Assembly: GCF_014495685.1 (NCBI RefSeq) | Contig: NZ_JACTVI010000007.1 | Coordinates: 62,001 to 126,000, forward strand | Reading direction: 5' to 3' | Origin: Streptomyces sp. TRM68367 | GTDB taxonomy: Bacteria > Actinomycetota > Actinomycetes > Streptomycetales > Streptomycetaceae | Length of the DNA stretch: 64,000 nucleotides | Shown: piece after piece, positions 44,284-53,621 of the stretch | Position numbering within the stretch: position 1 is the stretch's first letter | Layout: every line of letters begins with the position of its first letter | Translations under genes and position numbers: made by a program | The notes under the pieces: generated by a model | Database searches by the model: none | What the model saw: the letters and a program-made list of their open reading frames with translations, nothing else | What the model was told of the DNA's origin: nothing

Positions 44284-44664
44284 TCAGATCTGCCAGGAGC
44301 GCAGCCGGTCCGCCGCGCCGTAGACGTCCGTCGTACCGGACATCAGATCGCGGGCCAGGTCGACGAGGGCGCCGTAGGGCGGGTCGATGCCGACGCCGCT
44401 GACGAACATGTACGCCACGGCCGTGGCACAGGCGAAGCGGGCGTTGGCCGACGGCAGGGGCCGCAGCAGGGCGAGGGTGTGCAGCAGGGCGGCGGCCCGC
44501 CAGGCGGGGTCGGAGTCCACGCCGAGGCGCGGCGGGTCGACGCGGTGCCGGGCGACGGCGGCGACCAGCGCGGAGAAGTCGTTGATGGTGGGCTGGTCCG
44601 GCAGGACCTCTTCGTGACGCTGGAGCAGCCAGGGCACGTCGATATGGAGGACGGGGGGTGCCAT
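44284..44664 (-). CDS. Fic/Doc-like toxin component, degenerate active-site motif
   Basis: The product is 126 aa, Doc-type length. In Fic/Doc proteins the catalytic loop is HPFx(D/E)GNxR; the aligned region here is LRPLPSANARFACATAVAYMF. The catalytic His is replaced by Arg and the Gly by Ala, while Asn and Arg remain. The family match rests on overall layout: helices before and after the loop, IDPPYGALVDLARDLMSG and the C-terminal DRLRSWQI. AMPylation or kinase activity is doubtful. The gene follows an RHH-type antitoxin gene with a 3-base gap, the usual toxin-antitoxin order. Confidence 0.75.
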   Translation of the reverse strand: MAPPVLHIDVPWLLQRHEEVLPDQPTINDFSALVAAVARHRVDPPRLGVDSDPAWRAAALLHTLALLRPLPSANARFACATAVAYMFVSGVGIDPPYGALVDLARDLMSGTTDVYGAADRLRSWQI

Positions 44665-44667
44665 CGG

Positions 44668-44913
44668 TCAGGCGACCCGCCCCGCGCCCTTGGCCGCCGG
44701 TTCGTCGTCCGGGAAGGCGGCCGCGAACTCGTCGGCGTGGGAGGCGAAGAACCGGCGGAACGCCTCCGCGCCCTCCTGCAGCGCCCGGTGCCGCGCGATG
44801 TCAGCCGCGGCGGCCTCCCGCACGAGGGCCTTCATCGACGTACCGCGCTCCTTGGCGATCTGCCGCAGGTCCTCCAGTTCGCGGTCGCTGAACTCCACGT
44901 TGAGAGCTGGCAT
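44668..44913 (-). CDS. Ribbon-helix-helix-type antitoxin
   Basis: The product is 81 aa from ATG 44913. The N-terminus, MPALNVEFSDRELEDLRQIAKERGTSMKALVREA, has the strand-helix-helix pattern of RHH/CopG-like antitoxins. The C-terminal acidic, Phe-rich tail, AFRRFFASHADEFAAAFPDDEP, should bind and block the toxin. It is co-transcribed with the Fic-like toxin. Such antitoxins repress their own promoter, and a GGTACC palindrome sits just upstream. Confidence 0.85.
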   Translation of the reverse strand: MPALNVEFSDRELEDLRQIAKERGTSMKALVREAAAADIARHRALQEGAEAFRRFFASHADEFAAAFPDDEPAAKGAGRVA

Positions 44914-44921
44914 GCCCTCAC

Positions 44922-44936
44922 GGTACCTCTCGGGTA
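44922..44936. promoter_or_regulatory. GGTACC-centred repeat, candidate autoregulatory site
   Basis: GGTACCTCTCGGGTAC lies 9-23 bases upstream of the antitoxin start, next to an AT-rich stretch (CTCGTAAATAAAAG) that could be the promoter. RHH antitoxins usually bind short repeats at this position. Confidence 0.35.
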
Positions 44937-45112
44937 CTTACTCGTAAATAAAAGCAGGTCACGGCGGTTACCGGACGGTACCGGAGACGTGGGGGCCGAC
45001 TGTCATGGACGGGCTCCCGGTGAGATGCGGGTCACATTCCGCCCGTCCGATGTCACAATCCGGGCCGCGCCGCACCTCGTAGTGGTGAGCACGCCACTGG
45101 GGAGGGCCGCGC

Positions 45113-46063
45113 ATGCCACCGAAGTCCGAGACACCCGCTCCCGGCGCCGACGCCCGGCTCGACGAGGCGATGGGGGTCTTCGTCGAGCACCGTGAGCTGC
45201 TGTTCGGCGTCGTCTACAACCTGCTGGGCACCGTCGCCGACACCGAGGACGTCCTCCAGGAGACCTGGTTGTCCTGGACGGCCCGCGGCGGGGGCGCCCC
45301 GCTCGACGGGATCGCCAACCTGCGGGCCCACCTCGTCCGCGTCGCCGTCAACCACGCGCTGCGGCGGCGCGCCGCGATCAGCCGGCGCCGCGAGACGTAC
45401 GTCGGCCCGTGGCTGCCGGAGCCGCTGGTCGCCGACGACACCGACGTCGGCGCCGACGATCCGGCGCTGCGCACCGAGTCGGTGTCCATGGCCCTGCTGG
45501 TGGTGCTGGAGACACTGACCCCGCTGGAGCGGGCGGTGTTCGTGCTGGGCGAGGTGTTCGGGTACCCGCTCACCGAGATCGCCGGGATCATCGACCGCAG
45601 CCCGGCGGCCGTACGGCAGCTGGCGCACCGGGCGCGGGGGCATGTGAACGCCCGCCGGCCGCGGTACCGGGCGCATCCGCGGGTGCGGCGGGAGGCGACG
45701 GAGCGGTTCGTGCGGGCGGCGCTCGGCGGGGACATCGCCGGGCTGATGGAGATCCTCGCCCCGGACGTGACGGTGTGGACGGACGGCGGCGGCAGGCCGC
45801 GCGCCGGGGGTCTGCGCCCGGTGCACGGCCGGGTCAAGGCGGCCCGCCTGCTCGCCGCGCAGGCGACGCGGCGACGCTTCCCGCCGGAGCTGGACCTGCG
45901 CTACCGGCGGGTCAACGGCGACGACGCGGCCGTGCTGTTCCAGGGCGACGCGCCCTTCGCCGTGATGGTCCTGGACCTCACCCCGGAGGGCGACCGGGTC
46001 TGCGGCGTGTACGTCGTGGCCAACCCCGACAAGCTGACGCACGTACGCAAGGAGGAGCAGTGA
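45113..46063 (+). CDS. ECF41-type RNA polymerase sigma factor with SnoaL-like C-terminal extension
   Basis: The product is 316 aa. Sigma region 2 is FGVVYNLLGTVADTEDVLQETWLSW, and region 4 is TPLERAVFVLGEVFGYPLTEIAGIIDRSPAAVRQLAHRAR. The three hallmarks of the ECF41 extension are visible: WLPEP (~residue 101), DGGGR (~226) and NPDKL (~306). In this group the extension replaces a separate anti-sigma factor and controls activity in cis. Classical partners are small carboxymuconolactone decarboxylase or oxidoreductase genes. Here the coupled downstream gene is an orphan cytochrome-b fragment. ATG 45113 follows GGGGAGGG. Confidence 0.93.
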   Translation: MPPKSETPAPGADARLDEAMGVFVEHRELLFGVVYNLLGTVADTEDVLQETWLSWTARGGGAPLDGIANLRAHLVRVAVNHALRRRAAISRRRETYVGPWLPEPLVADDTDVGADDPALRTESVSMALLVVLETLTPLERAVFVLGEVFGYPLTEIAGIIDRSPAAVRQLAHRARGHVNARRPRYRAHPRVRREATERFVRAALGGDIAGLMEILAPDVTVWTDGGGRPRAGGLRPVHGRVKAARLLAAQATRRRFPPELDLRYRRVNGDDAAVLFQGDAPFAVMVLDLTPEGDRVCGVYVVANPDKLTHVRKEEQ

Positions 46064-46896
46064 CCGCTGTGGAGCGGCCCACCCCTGTGGAGCGACCCGA
46101 CGCGGCGGAACGTCCCGGAAAGGGCGAGCGCGTCGCCGACTGGTTCGACGGCCGGCTCGGCGTCCATACTGCGAAGGCGGGCGGCTTCTTCTTCCTGGTC
46201 TTCGGCGTCCCCACGCTGCTGGCGGCGGTGGCCACGATCAACCCGGTCTGGGCGTACGGCCCCTTCCGCGCCGACCAGGTCTCCACGCGTGCGCAGCCGG
46301 ACTGGTACCTGGGCTTCGCCGAGGGTCTGGTGCGGATCATGCCGGGCTGGGAGGTCACCCTGTGGGGTCACACGCTGGCGCTCGGGGTGCTGATCCCGGT
46401 CGTGGCGTTCCCACTGCTGCTCGCGTTCATCGGCGTGTACCCGTTCCTGGAGGCCAGGTTCACCGGCGACAAGCGCGAGCACCACATCCTGGACCGGCCG
46501 CGCAACCGCCCCGTGCGCACGGCGATCGGGGCGGCCTGGATCAGCGTCTACCTGATCCTGCTGGCGGGCGGCGGCAACGACATCGTGGCCACCCGCCTGC
46601 ACCTGTCGGTCAACACGGTGACGTGGGCGATCAGGATCGCCCTGCTCGTCGTCCCGGTGGCCGTCTTCGTCGTCACCCGGCGGATCTGCCTGGGTCTCCA
46701 GCTCCGCGACCGGGAACTGGTGCTGCACGGCCGGGAGACCGGCGTGATCAAGCGGCTGCCGCACGGCGAGTACGTCGAGGTGCACGAGCCCCTCAGTCGG
46801 GCCCAGGTCCACTCCCTGACCGCGCACGAGCGGCCCGGAGAGCTCGTCGAGCACGAACCCCGAACAACCACCGACAAGCAGGTTACCGGCGGCTGA
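46060..46896 (+). CDS. Orphan C-terminal half of cytochrome b (no haem-binding half)
   Basis: The product is 278 aa. GTG 46060 overlaps the ECF41 stop (GTGA) with GGAGGAG upstream. From residue ~30 it matches the second half of actinobacterial QcrB: NPVWAYGPFRADQVSTRAQPDWYLGFAEGLVRIMPGWEV, then HTLALGVLIPVVAFPLLLAFIGVYPFLEARFTGD, EHHILDRPRNRPVRTAIG and two more helices. The four-helix haem b bundle is wholly absent and a short charged N-terminus takes its place. It is organised like subunit IV of b6f, so it may be a separate functional membrane protein or a decayed qcrB. Tight coupling to the sigma gene argues for selection. Confidence 0.85.
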   Translation: MTAVERPTPVERPDAAERPGKGERVADWFDGRLGVHTAKAGGFFFLVFGVPTLLAAVATINPVWAYGPFRADQVSTRAQPDWYLGFAEGLVRIMPGWEVTLWGHTLALGVLIPVVAFPLLLAFIGVYPFLEARFTGDKREHHILDRPRNRPVRTAIGAAWISVYLILLAGGGNDIVATRLHLSVNTVTWAIRIALLVVPVAVFVVTRRICLGLQLRDRELVLHGRETGVIKRLPHGEYVEVHEPLSRAQVHSLTAHERPGELVEHEPRTTTDKQVTGG

Positions 46897-47009
46897 ACGC
46901 GCCATGCACAAACACCGCACTCTCGGCGACGTCCACAACCACAGGTGAGGTCCCACGTGTCGAACCCGGTGCCAGAACCGCCAACCGACCAGTCACCAAT
47001 GGAGTTCAC

Positions 47010-47822
47010 GTGCAGATGCGCTTACCGGCCGCCCGTCTCACCACGGCCGCCGCCCTCGTCCTGGCCACCCTGATGGCCGGCGCCCCATCAGCCCAGGGAG
47101 CCGACGACCCGCCCGGCCCCGAGCCCGAGGCTCCCTTCGAGGTGACCCTCACCAGCAGCCCCGCCACGACCGACTTCGGCCACCGCACGGTCGACCTGAC
47201 CGGCACCGTCACCGAGGATGACGGCACTCCGGTGGCCGACGCCCCGGTCAAGCTCCACGAGTCCGTCCAGTACGACACCTGGAACCCGTGGTACGACCCC
47301 ATCGACCCCACCGAGCGGGAGACCCGCGACCTGGGCACCGTCCGCACGGACGCCGAGGGGCGGTTCTCCCTCGCGGACGTCAGGGCGGACCGCTGGGAGG
47401 ACGAGCCCAGCCCTTACCTGTTCCCCAGCAACGAGGTGCAGTTCCAGGCCTCCTACGACCCGGGCGACCCGAACGACCACCACTTCTTCTTCGCCCACCA
47501 CACGGTCGCCGTCGAGCCCGTCGCCGGCGCCATCACCTACAAGGTCAACCGGACCAGAGTGCAGGCCGGTGACCATCTCGTCGTCACCGGCAAGGTCTCC
47601 TGGCCCGCCGGGCACGGTCCGGTCGCCGGACCCCGGGTCCTGCTGCGAACTTACTGGGAGTCCGCGTACAACGCGCAGACCACCACCGACGCGCAGGGCA
47701 ACTTCCTCGTCCAGACCAGAATCCGCGACTACGACAACGAGTTCGTGCTCTTCTCCGCGCCCAAGGACTACTACATGGCGGGCGCGAGCGCTGACCTCCC
47801 GGTCAAGAACGTCACCCCGTAA
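47010..47822 (+). CDS. Secreted beta-sandwich protein of unknown function
   Basis: The product is 270 aa. The start is GTG 47010 with GGAG upstream; ATG 47016 is possible. A Sec signal (RLPAARLTTAAALVLATLMAG...AQG) covers ~1-30. The rest is two Ig-like/carboxypeptidase-regulatory-like sandwich domains: DLTGTVTEDDGTPVADAPVKLHE with TDAEGRFSLADV, then HLVVTGKVSWPAGHGPVAGPRVLL with TDAQGNFLVQTRI. No enzyme motif is visible. Such proteins are structural or adhesive parts of the surface, or coat proteins. It is followed by a terminator shared with the GH9 gene. Confidence 0.8.
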   Translation: MQMRLPAARLTTAAALVLATLMAGAPSAQGADDPPGPEPEAPFEVTLTSSPATTDFGHRTVDLTGTVTEDDGTPVADAPVKLHESVQYDTWNPWYDPIDPTERETRDLGTVRTDAEGRFSLADVRADRWEDEPSPYLFPSNEVQFQASYDPGDPNDHHFFFAHHTVAVEPVAGAITYKVNRTRVQAGDHLVVTGKVSWPAGHGPVAGPRVLLRTYWESAYNAQTTTDAQGNFLVQTRIRDYDNEFVLFSAPKDYYMAGASADLPVKNVTP

Positions 47823-47837
47823 GCCGGACACCGGAAG

Positions 47838-47868
47838 GAGCCCGCCGCCGGCCACCGGGCGCGGGCTC
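47838..47868. terminator. Hairpin between convergent secreted-protein and GH9 genes
   Basis: GAGCCCGC at 47838 pairs with GCGGGCTC at 47861, with a GC-rich interior that pairs further, followed by TTC. It is centred between two converging stops. Confidence 0.65.
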
Positions 47869-47878
47869 TTCGCCCCGC

Positions 47879-50122
47879 TCAGCCCTGGTCCGCCACGAAG
47901 GACGCCATCCGGACCAGCGCCGCGTTCCAGTTGATGGTGTGCTCGTTCGTCGACCAGGACTCGATGTGGTCGACGTAGCAGAACTGACCGACGCAGCCCT
48001 GGAGTTTGCTCTGCGCGTAGGGGTCCTGGATGCTCGAGTTCGGCCCGCCGGCGAGCGTGCCCTGCGGCGGGTTCGGCATGCTCGGGTCGAGCTGATGGGC
48101 GTACCAGCGGGCGTGCTGGTTCTGGGAGCTGACCTCGCCGTAGCCGGTGACGTAGGAGATGTTCAGCGCGTTGCGGCCCAGGATGTAGTCCATGCTCTGC
48201 AACGCGCCGTCCCGGTACTTCGCCGCTCCCGTGAGGTCGTACGCGGTGGCGAGGACGACCGCGTTGTTGAGGACCTGGTGGCTGGAGCCCCAGTCGTACG
48301 TGTTGTCGTCCGGGGCGTACGGCATGCCGTACGGGTGTGCCTTCAGGGTGGCCAGGTAGCGGTCGGCGCCCTTGACGACGGACTGGCGCACCTTGTCCCG
48401 GCCGGGCAGGGCGCTCGGCACCAGCGCCAGGTCGAGGCGGCCCGCCGCCGCGGTGCGCGCCCAGTCGAAGCCGAGCGGGCCGAAGATGTCGGCCGTGTGC
48501 ACCGGGGAGTTCAGGATGTGGGTCTCGAACTGCTTCTCCCCCGTGGTGAGGTACAGCTCGGCCGCCGCCCAGTAGAACTCGTCGGCCACGGCGGTGTCGG
48601 GGTAGGCGCCGCCGCCGATGCCGTCGCTCTCGGACGCGTACCGGTCCGGGTGGGCGAGCGCCGCCGCCCAGGCCTTGCGGGCGGCCGCCAGTGTCCGCGC
48701 CGCGAACTCCCGGTCGTAGGACCTGTACAGGCGGGCGGCCTGCGCGGCCGTCGCAGCCAGGTTCAGGGTCGCCGCGGTGGACGGCGGGTGCAGTTCCCGC
48801 TTCTGCGGGTCGGCGTGCGGCATCAGCGGCAGGCCGGTCCACTGCTCGTCGTGGATTTTGTGGTGGGCCATGCCGGCCAGCGGTTTGCCGTCGGGCACCT
48901 GCATCCTCAGCAGGAACGCCAGCTCCCAGCGGGCCTCGTCGAGGATGTCCGGCACCTGGTTGCCGCTCTCCGGGATGGCGAGCGTGCCGTCGCCGAGCTT
49001 GTCCTGCTGCCCGGTGCGGGCATGCCGGGCGCGTTCGTAGGTGCTCAGCAGTTCCCAGGTGGAGATGCCGCCGTTGACGACGTACTTGCCGTGGTCGCCG
49101 GCGTCGTACCAGCCGCCGCTGACGTCGAGCCGGTAGTCGCACACGCCGGGCTGGCACGGCACGTCCCGGTCGCCCCGGTTGGGCGCCACGCCCACGTGGC
49201 CGGCCGGGCGGGCGTAGCCGGGGCGCAGGTCGTCGCGTATCGCGATGCCGCTGCGCTGGGTGTAGTAGTACTTCGCCGAGTCCAGGCGCAGCCGGTCGTA
49301 AGCGCCCGCGTCGATGTCGAACGGGCGGCTGGTCTCCCCGTCGGCGACCAGCTGGAAGCCCGTGCCCTTCTTGCGGTACGCGCCGAAGTCGATTGAGTGG
49401 ACGTTCTGCCCGGAGGAGGCGTCGACGCCGCGCGGCACGGTCGAGCCCCGCGCGACGATCGTCCCGTCACCGCTCTTCAGCTGCCAGGGCAGCTTCGCCG
49501 TGGCGTCGGTGACGAGGGTGGCGTTCTTCGGCCCGGAGGGCAGGTAGGCGACCTGGTTGACGCGCACCCGCGGCCCGGTGTCGGGCTCGTACGGCTCGGG
49601 CGGCACCCCGCCCAGCAGCGACACGTCGTCCAGGCAGAACCGCCAGGGCTCCGCGCTGCCGCCGAGCTGGAAGCCGACCTGGCCCTTCGTCGTGTCGACG
49701 GGCGAGGTGAAGGTGTAGGAGTAGGTGTCGCCTGAGACGCTGAGCTGCGGGGTCACCTCGTGGTAGGTGTCGTACGGCGGCTCCGACAGTCCGACGATCG
49801 CGCGCACCACTTGGCCCGCGGGCGTGCCGTCGGCGGCGAAGGAGAAGCGGTAGGAATCGCCCTTGACGAGGGTGATGTCGTTCTGGCCGATGGCGGCGTC
49901 CCAGCGGTTGGCGGTGCCGCCGGGGACGTCGGCGCACAGCCGGCCGCCGGTGAGGGCCGCGCTGACGTTGGCGGTCGTCCACCAGGGGTCGGTGGTGGTG
50001 TCGAAGGTGCCGTTCCTGACCTGCTCGGTCTCCTCGGCGCCTGCGGGGGCGGCGGGCAGGGCCGTGAGGGCGGCTGCTAGCAGCCCGGTCAGGGACAGGA
50101 GTGCGGTTCTGCGTCGTTGCAC
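47879..50122 (-). CDS. Secreted GH9 cellulase (endo- or processive glucanase) with N-terminal CBM
   Basis: The product is 747 aa. GTG 50122 has GAGGAG upstream; the open frame runs further, but that part lies over the operator. A Sec signal covers ~1-30. A CBM4/9-type jelly roll ([19 protein letters not shown]) spans ~32-165, an Ig-like CelD_N domain ([19 protein letters not shown]) ~180-270, and the GH9 (alpha/alpha)6 barrel ~280-747. Catalytic blocks are [16 protein letters not shown] (Asp ~340) and [16 protein letters not shown] (Glu ~726). The enzyme hydrolyses beta-1,4-glucan. A perfect CebR box 40 bases upstream predicts repression without cellobiose. Confidence 0.95.
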   Translation of the reverse strand: MQRRRTALLSLTGLLAAALTALPAAPAGAEETEQVRNGTFDTTTDPWWTTANVSAALTGGRLCADVPGGTANRWDAAIGQNDITLVKGDSYRFSFAADGTPAGQVVRAIVGLSEPPYDTYHEVTPQLSVSGDTYSYTFTSPVDTTKGQVGFQLGGSAEPWRFCLDDVSLLGGVPPEPYEPDTGPRVRVNQVAYLPSGPKNATLVTDATAKLPWQLKSGDGTIVARGSTVPRGVDASSGQNVHSIDFGAYRKKGTGFQLVADGETSRPFDIDAGAYDRLRLDSAKYYYTQRSGIAIRDDLRPGYARPAGHVGVAPNRGDRDVPCQPGVCDYRLDVSGGWYDAGDHGKYVVNGGISTWELLSTYERARHARTGQQDKLGDGTLAIPESGNQVPDILDEARWELAFLLRMQVPDGKPLAGMAHHKIHDEQWTGLPLMPHADPQKRELHPPSTAATLNLAATAAQAARLYRSYDREFAARTLAAARKAWAAALAHPDRYASESDGIGGGAYPDTAVADEFYWAAAELYLTTGEKQFETHILNSPVHTADIFGPLGFDWARTAAAGRLDLALVPSALPGRDKVRQSVVKGADRYLATLKAHPYGMPYAPDDNTYDWGSSHQVLNNAVVLATAYDLTGAAKYRDGALQSMDYILGRNALNISYVTGYGEVSSQNQHARWYAHQLDPSMPNPPQGTLAGGPNSSIQDPYAQSKLQGCVGQFCYVDHIESWSTNEHTINWNAALVRMASFVADQG

Positions 50123-50161
50123 GTCTGGGCTCCTCGGGAGAGGTGCGGGTGACGCTCGGCG

Positions 50162-50175
50162 TGGGAGCGCTCCCA
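50162..50175. promoter_or_regulatory. CebR operator (cellobiose-responsive)
   Basis: TGGGAGCGCTCCCA is an exact 14-bp match to the palindromic CebR box known in Streptomyces, located 40-53 bases upstream of the GH9 start codon. Confidence 0.9.
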
Positions 50176-50277
50176 GATGCGGACAGCTGCACATGCTTGT
50201 TGCAGTCATGACGCCCCGTCAACGGTCCGGACAGGACTGGCTGACCGTGTCCCGTCCGGACCGCACGGCGTGCGGGA

Positions 50278-50970
50278 TCAGGTCGCCAGGCGGCTGATCC
50301 GCAGGGCGCCCCTCGCCTCGTCCGGGTAACGGCTCGTCATGGTGAGCCGGATCCGGGAGCCGCGGACGGGGTCGAAGGTGATCACCGTCGGGGCGTCGGA
50401 CGCGGTGGCCCAGTCGGTCCGGGTCCCCTTCACCGGCCGCCACTCCCGGCCGTTCCACACCGTGACCTCGACGGCGGCAGGCAGACTGTGCTTGCCGTTC
50501 ACGGTGAAGGACACGTCCGCCCGGTCGAAGGTGCGCGTGCGCCCGTGGTCGACCGACACCCAGTCCTCGGTGCGGGCCCCGTCGAAGGCGGGCAGCAGGG
50601 CCGTGGCCGCCTTGAGGAAGCCGTTGGACCAGCCGGTGGCCGCGTCGCCGTCCAGCATGGCCGCGGGCAGGGTGTCCGGTCGGCCGGAGTAACTGGCCTC
50701 CGCGTGAGGGTAGTTCTGCGGCGCCGGATGGTCCGGCTTGAACCGGGGCGCGGGCGTGGTCGCGCGGGAGGCGGCCGGGGTGGCGCGCACCGTCGCCGTG
50801 CCCGTGCGCAGGCGCTCGGCGCGGGCGGTCACCTTGACCGTGCCGGTCCGGGTGCCGGAGCGGACCATGGCGAGCGCCTTGCCGTGGAAGGCGGTGCGGG
50901 TGCTGGCCTGGTAGCGCTCGGCGCTCTCCTGGCGGCCGTTGTCGAGCCCGGCGAGCGAGCCGCCCGCCAC
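50278..50970 (-). pseudogene. C-terminal part of the GH2 gene cut off by an in-frame TAG
   Basis: This 230-codon stretch continues the GH2 reading frame without any shift. It starts with VAGGSLAGLDNGRQESAERYQ, the usual continuation of DAEHLISFE in intact relatives, and then shows the FHGKALAMVRSG domain and a discoidin-like F5/8 type C module (EASYSGRPDTLPAAMLDGD, TEDWVSVDHGRTRTFDRADVSF, GSRIRLTMTS). Such modules bind glycans. It would be made only by stop readthrough or from the GTG after the TAG, which has no signal peptide. Confidence 0.8.
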
Positions 50971-53364
50971 CTAGAAGGAGATCAGGTGCTCGGCGTCCGG
51001 CACCACCACGCCCCGCCGGTCGACCACCTCGGCGGTCACGAACGCCAGCGAACGGCCGTCGGCGGCAAGGGACTTGCGGTCGGGCGTGAGGCGTACGGCA
51101 TACGGCTCCCCGGCCGTGCGCAGCACGTCGGTGGCGACCACCCGGCCGTCCCGCCGGGCGACGGCCTTCAGCTCGCCCGGTTTGTAGGGCACCTTCCAGG
51201 TCAGGTGGAGCTTGCCCGCGCTGCCGTTCGGGCTGGTGTAACTGCCGGGGTAGGGGCCGTCGGTGAAGGTCTTGTCGTCGCCGGTCGCCTCGGTCGTCTC
51301 CAGGTACGTCCGCCCGTCGACGGTCTTCTTGGTGTCGAACCTCCGTGTCCCCAGGGACTTTCCGTTGAGGAACAGCTCGACGGTGTCGACGTTGGAGTAC
51401 GCCCACACCTCGACCGTGTCGCCCTCCTCGTGGTTCCAGGTCATCGGCAGCAGATGGACCATCGGCTCGCCGACCCACTGGCTCTGGAACAGGTAGTACA
51501 TGTCCTTCGGGAAGCCCGCGGTGTCGACCGCGCCGAAGAAGGACGCCTTCACCGGGAACACGTCGTACGGCGTGGGCTCGCCGATGTAGTCGATGCCGGA
51601 CCACAGGAACTGCCCGGCGAACCACTTGCGGTCCCGGTCCTTCTTGTGGCCGTACTCACCGCTCATGGTCCAGGAGGCGAGGTTGTTGTCGTACGACGAG
51701 GTGGCGCGCCTGCCCGGGGTGTAGTTCTCGCCCGTGTTGAGGTGTTCGGGCTCCTGGTAGGCGCCGCGGGAGGACGTCTCCGAGGACGACTCCGACTCGA
51801 ACAGGAACAGCTTCGGGTAGCGGGCATGCAGCGCGTCCACCGACTTGGCGGTGTTGTAGTTGAGGCCGAGGCCGTCGATCTTGGCGAGGATCAGGTCGGC
51901 CGGGGAGCCTGCGGCCGGCACGCTGCGGTGCCGGTGGGAACCGATCACGATCGGGCGGGTGTCGTCGTACGCCCTGGTCGCGGCGATCAGCCGGTCCGCC
52001 ATGGCGAGCCCGGCGGTCGAGGTGAACTCGGAGACCTCGTTCCCGATCGACCACATGATGACGGCCGGCGAGTTGCGGGCGGCCAGCACCATCTCCGCGA
52101 CGTCCTTGTCGGCCCACTCGTCGAAGAACCGGCCGTAGTCGTACCGCGTCTTGGGGCTCTTCCAGCAGTCGAAGGCCTCCACCAGCATCACGATGCCGAG
52201 TTCCTCGCAGACCTCGATCATCTCCGGCGCGGGCGGGTTGTGGGAGGTGCGCAGGGCGTTGACGCCCATCGACTTCATGATGGTCATCTGCCGGCGGATG
52301 GCGTCGATGCTGACGGCCGCGCCGAGCGCGCCGAGGTCGTGGTGCAGGTCGACGCCCTTGAACTTGGTGTACGCGCCGTTGAGCTGGAAGCCCTCGTCCG
52401 GGTCGACGCGGAAGGTGCGGATGCCGAAGACCGTGCGGTAGGTGTCGACGGTCTCGCCGCCCACGCGCAGTTCGGTGTGCAGGGTGTAGCGCTCCGGGCT
52501 CGCGAAGTCCCACCGCCGGGGGTCGGGCACGGTGACCTCGTGGGTCTCGGCCGTCTCGTCGGTGACGGTGACCGTGGAGGAGGCGCGGGCCACCGTGCGG
52601 CCTTCGGGGTCCTGCACGCTCGATCTGATCTCGACCTCGGCCGCGGCCCCCGAGGCGTTCACCACTGAGGTGCGCATCCGGACGACGGCCCGCTCGTCGT
52701 CGACCTCGGGTGTGGTGACCTGGGTGCCCCAGCGCGCCACGTGCACCGGCTCGGTGATCACCAGGCGGGCCTCGCGGTAGATGCCGCTGCCGGAGTACCA
52801 GCGGCTGCTGGGCAGCCGGTTCTGGACCTTGACCGCGATCACGTTCTCGGTGCGGCCGTCGGTGTGCACCAGGCCGGTCAGGTCGAGGGCGAAGCCAGTG
52901 TAGCCGTAGGGGTGTCGGCCGACCTCCTTGCCGTTGCAGTAGACGTACGAGTCCATGTAGACGCCGTCGAACTCCACCGAGATCCGCTTGCCGGCGAAGG
53001 CGGGCGGCAGGGTGAAGGCGAGGCGGTACCAGCCGAGGCCGCCGGGCAGGAAGCCGGTGCCGCTGGTGGTGCCGTGCTCGGTGGTCGGTGCCTGTTCGAT
53101 GCTCCAGTCGTGCGGGACGGCGACCTCGCGCCAGGCCGAGTCGTCGTAGCCGGGCTCCGCGGCCTTGGCGTACGCGCCGTCCGGGTCGGTGATGCCGCCC
53201 GGGTTGACCAGTGCGAAGCGCCAGCCGTCCCGCAGGGCGACCATGCGGCGGCCGGGCGCGTCGCGTGCAGCCTCGTCGGCCCGCGCCGCCGGAGCGCTCG
53301 CCAGCGCTCCGGCCGCCGGCGCGGCCGCGGAGGCGATCAGTACCGATCTTCGAGTGACCGTCAT
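50971..53364 (-). CDS. Tat-exported GH2 family beta-galactosidase-like enzyme, truncated by amber codon
   Basis: 797 aa are translatable. ATG 53364 gives TRRSVLIASAAAPAAGALA, a Tat-like signal. The N-terminal jelly roll (VAVPHDWSIEQAP, GGLGWYRLAFTLP, GYTGFALDLTG), Ig-like domain and TIM barrel are complete. The barrel has KGVDLHHDLGALG, NALRTSHNPPAPEM, the acid/base Glu in WSIGNEVSEF (~residue 442) and the nucleophile in LFLFESESSSE (~521). DUF4982-like sandwich domains follow. The stop TAG at 50971-50973 replaces what is normally a Glu codon after ISF. The catalytic part may still work; the last ~230 residues are lost. Confidence 0.88.
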   Translation of the reverse strand: MTVTRRSVLIASAAAPAAGALASAPAARADEAARDAPGRRMVALRDGWRFALVNPGGITDPDGAYAKAAEPGYDDSAWREVAVPHDWSIEQAPTTEHGTTSGTGFLPGGLGWYRLAFTLPPAFAGKRISVEFDGVYMDSYVYCNGKEVGRHPYGYTGFALDLTGLVHTDGRTENVIAVKVQNRLPSSRWYSGSGIYREARLVITEPVHVARWGTQVTTPEVDDERAVVRMRTSVVNASGAAAEVEIRSSVQDPEGRTVARASSTVTVTDETAETHEVTVPDPRRWDFASPERYTLHTELRVGGETVDTYRTVFGIRTFRVDPDEGFQLNGAYTKFKGVDLHHDLGALGAAVSIDAIRRQMTIMKSMGVNALRTSHNPPAPEMIEVCEELGIVMLVEAFDCWKSPKTRYDYGRFFDEWADKDVAEMVLAARNSPAVIMWSIGNEVSEFTSTAGLAMADRLIAATRAYDDTRPIVIGSHRHRSVPAAGSPADLILAKIDGLGLNYNTAKSVDALHARYPKLFLFESESSSETSSRGAYQEPEHLNTGENYTPGRRATSSYDNNLASWTMSGEYGHKKDRDRKWFAGQFLWSGIDYIGEPTPYDVFPVKASFFGAVDTAGFPKDMYYLFQSQWVGEPMVHLLPMTWNHEEGDTVEVWAYSNVDTVELFLNGKSLGTRRFDTKKTVDGRTYLETTEATGDDKTFTDGPYPGSYTSPNGSAGKLHLTWKVPYKPGELKAVARRDGRVVATDVLRTAGEPYAVRLTPDRKSLAADGRSLAFVTAEVVDRRGVVVPDAEHLISF

Positions 53365-53621
53365 GGGCGGCTCTCCCTCGTCAGGGCTCAGAAGTACTCA
53401 CAACTGATCGTGAACAAACAGATTCTGACGGGGCGCCACACACGGCCGTCAAGGGTACGGTCACGTACTTCTGCACCACGGGCCCTATCGGCCGGATTTC
53501 CCCTGGTCTCCCGCGTGGCCCCGGCGGGATCCCGGTTCCCGTCCGGGGTGGTCGGAAACGCACTAGGCTTGAGCAGAAATGGCCCACAGGTTCACTGTGA
53601 GTGTGCGATGGAGTGGCGACG

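Noticed and set aside
46060..46896. Calling the cytochrome-b fragment a plain pseudogene
   Set aside because: It has its own start, a good ribosome site, an overlap with the sigma gene and an undamaged frame to a natural stop, so it is listed as a gene.
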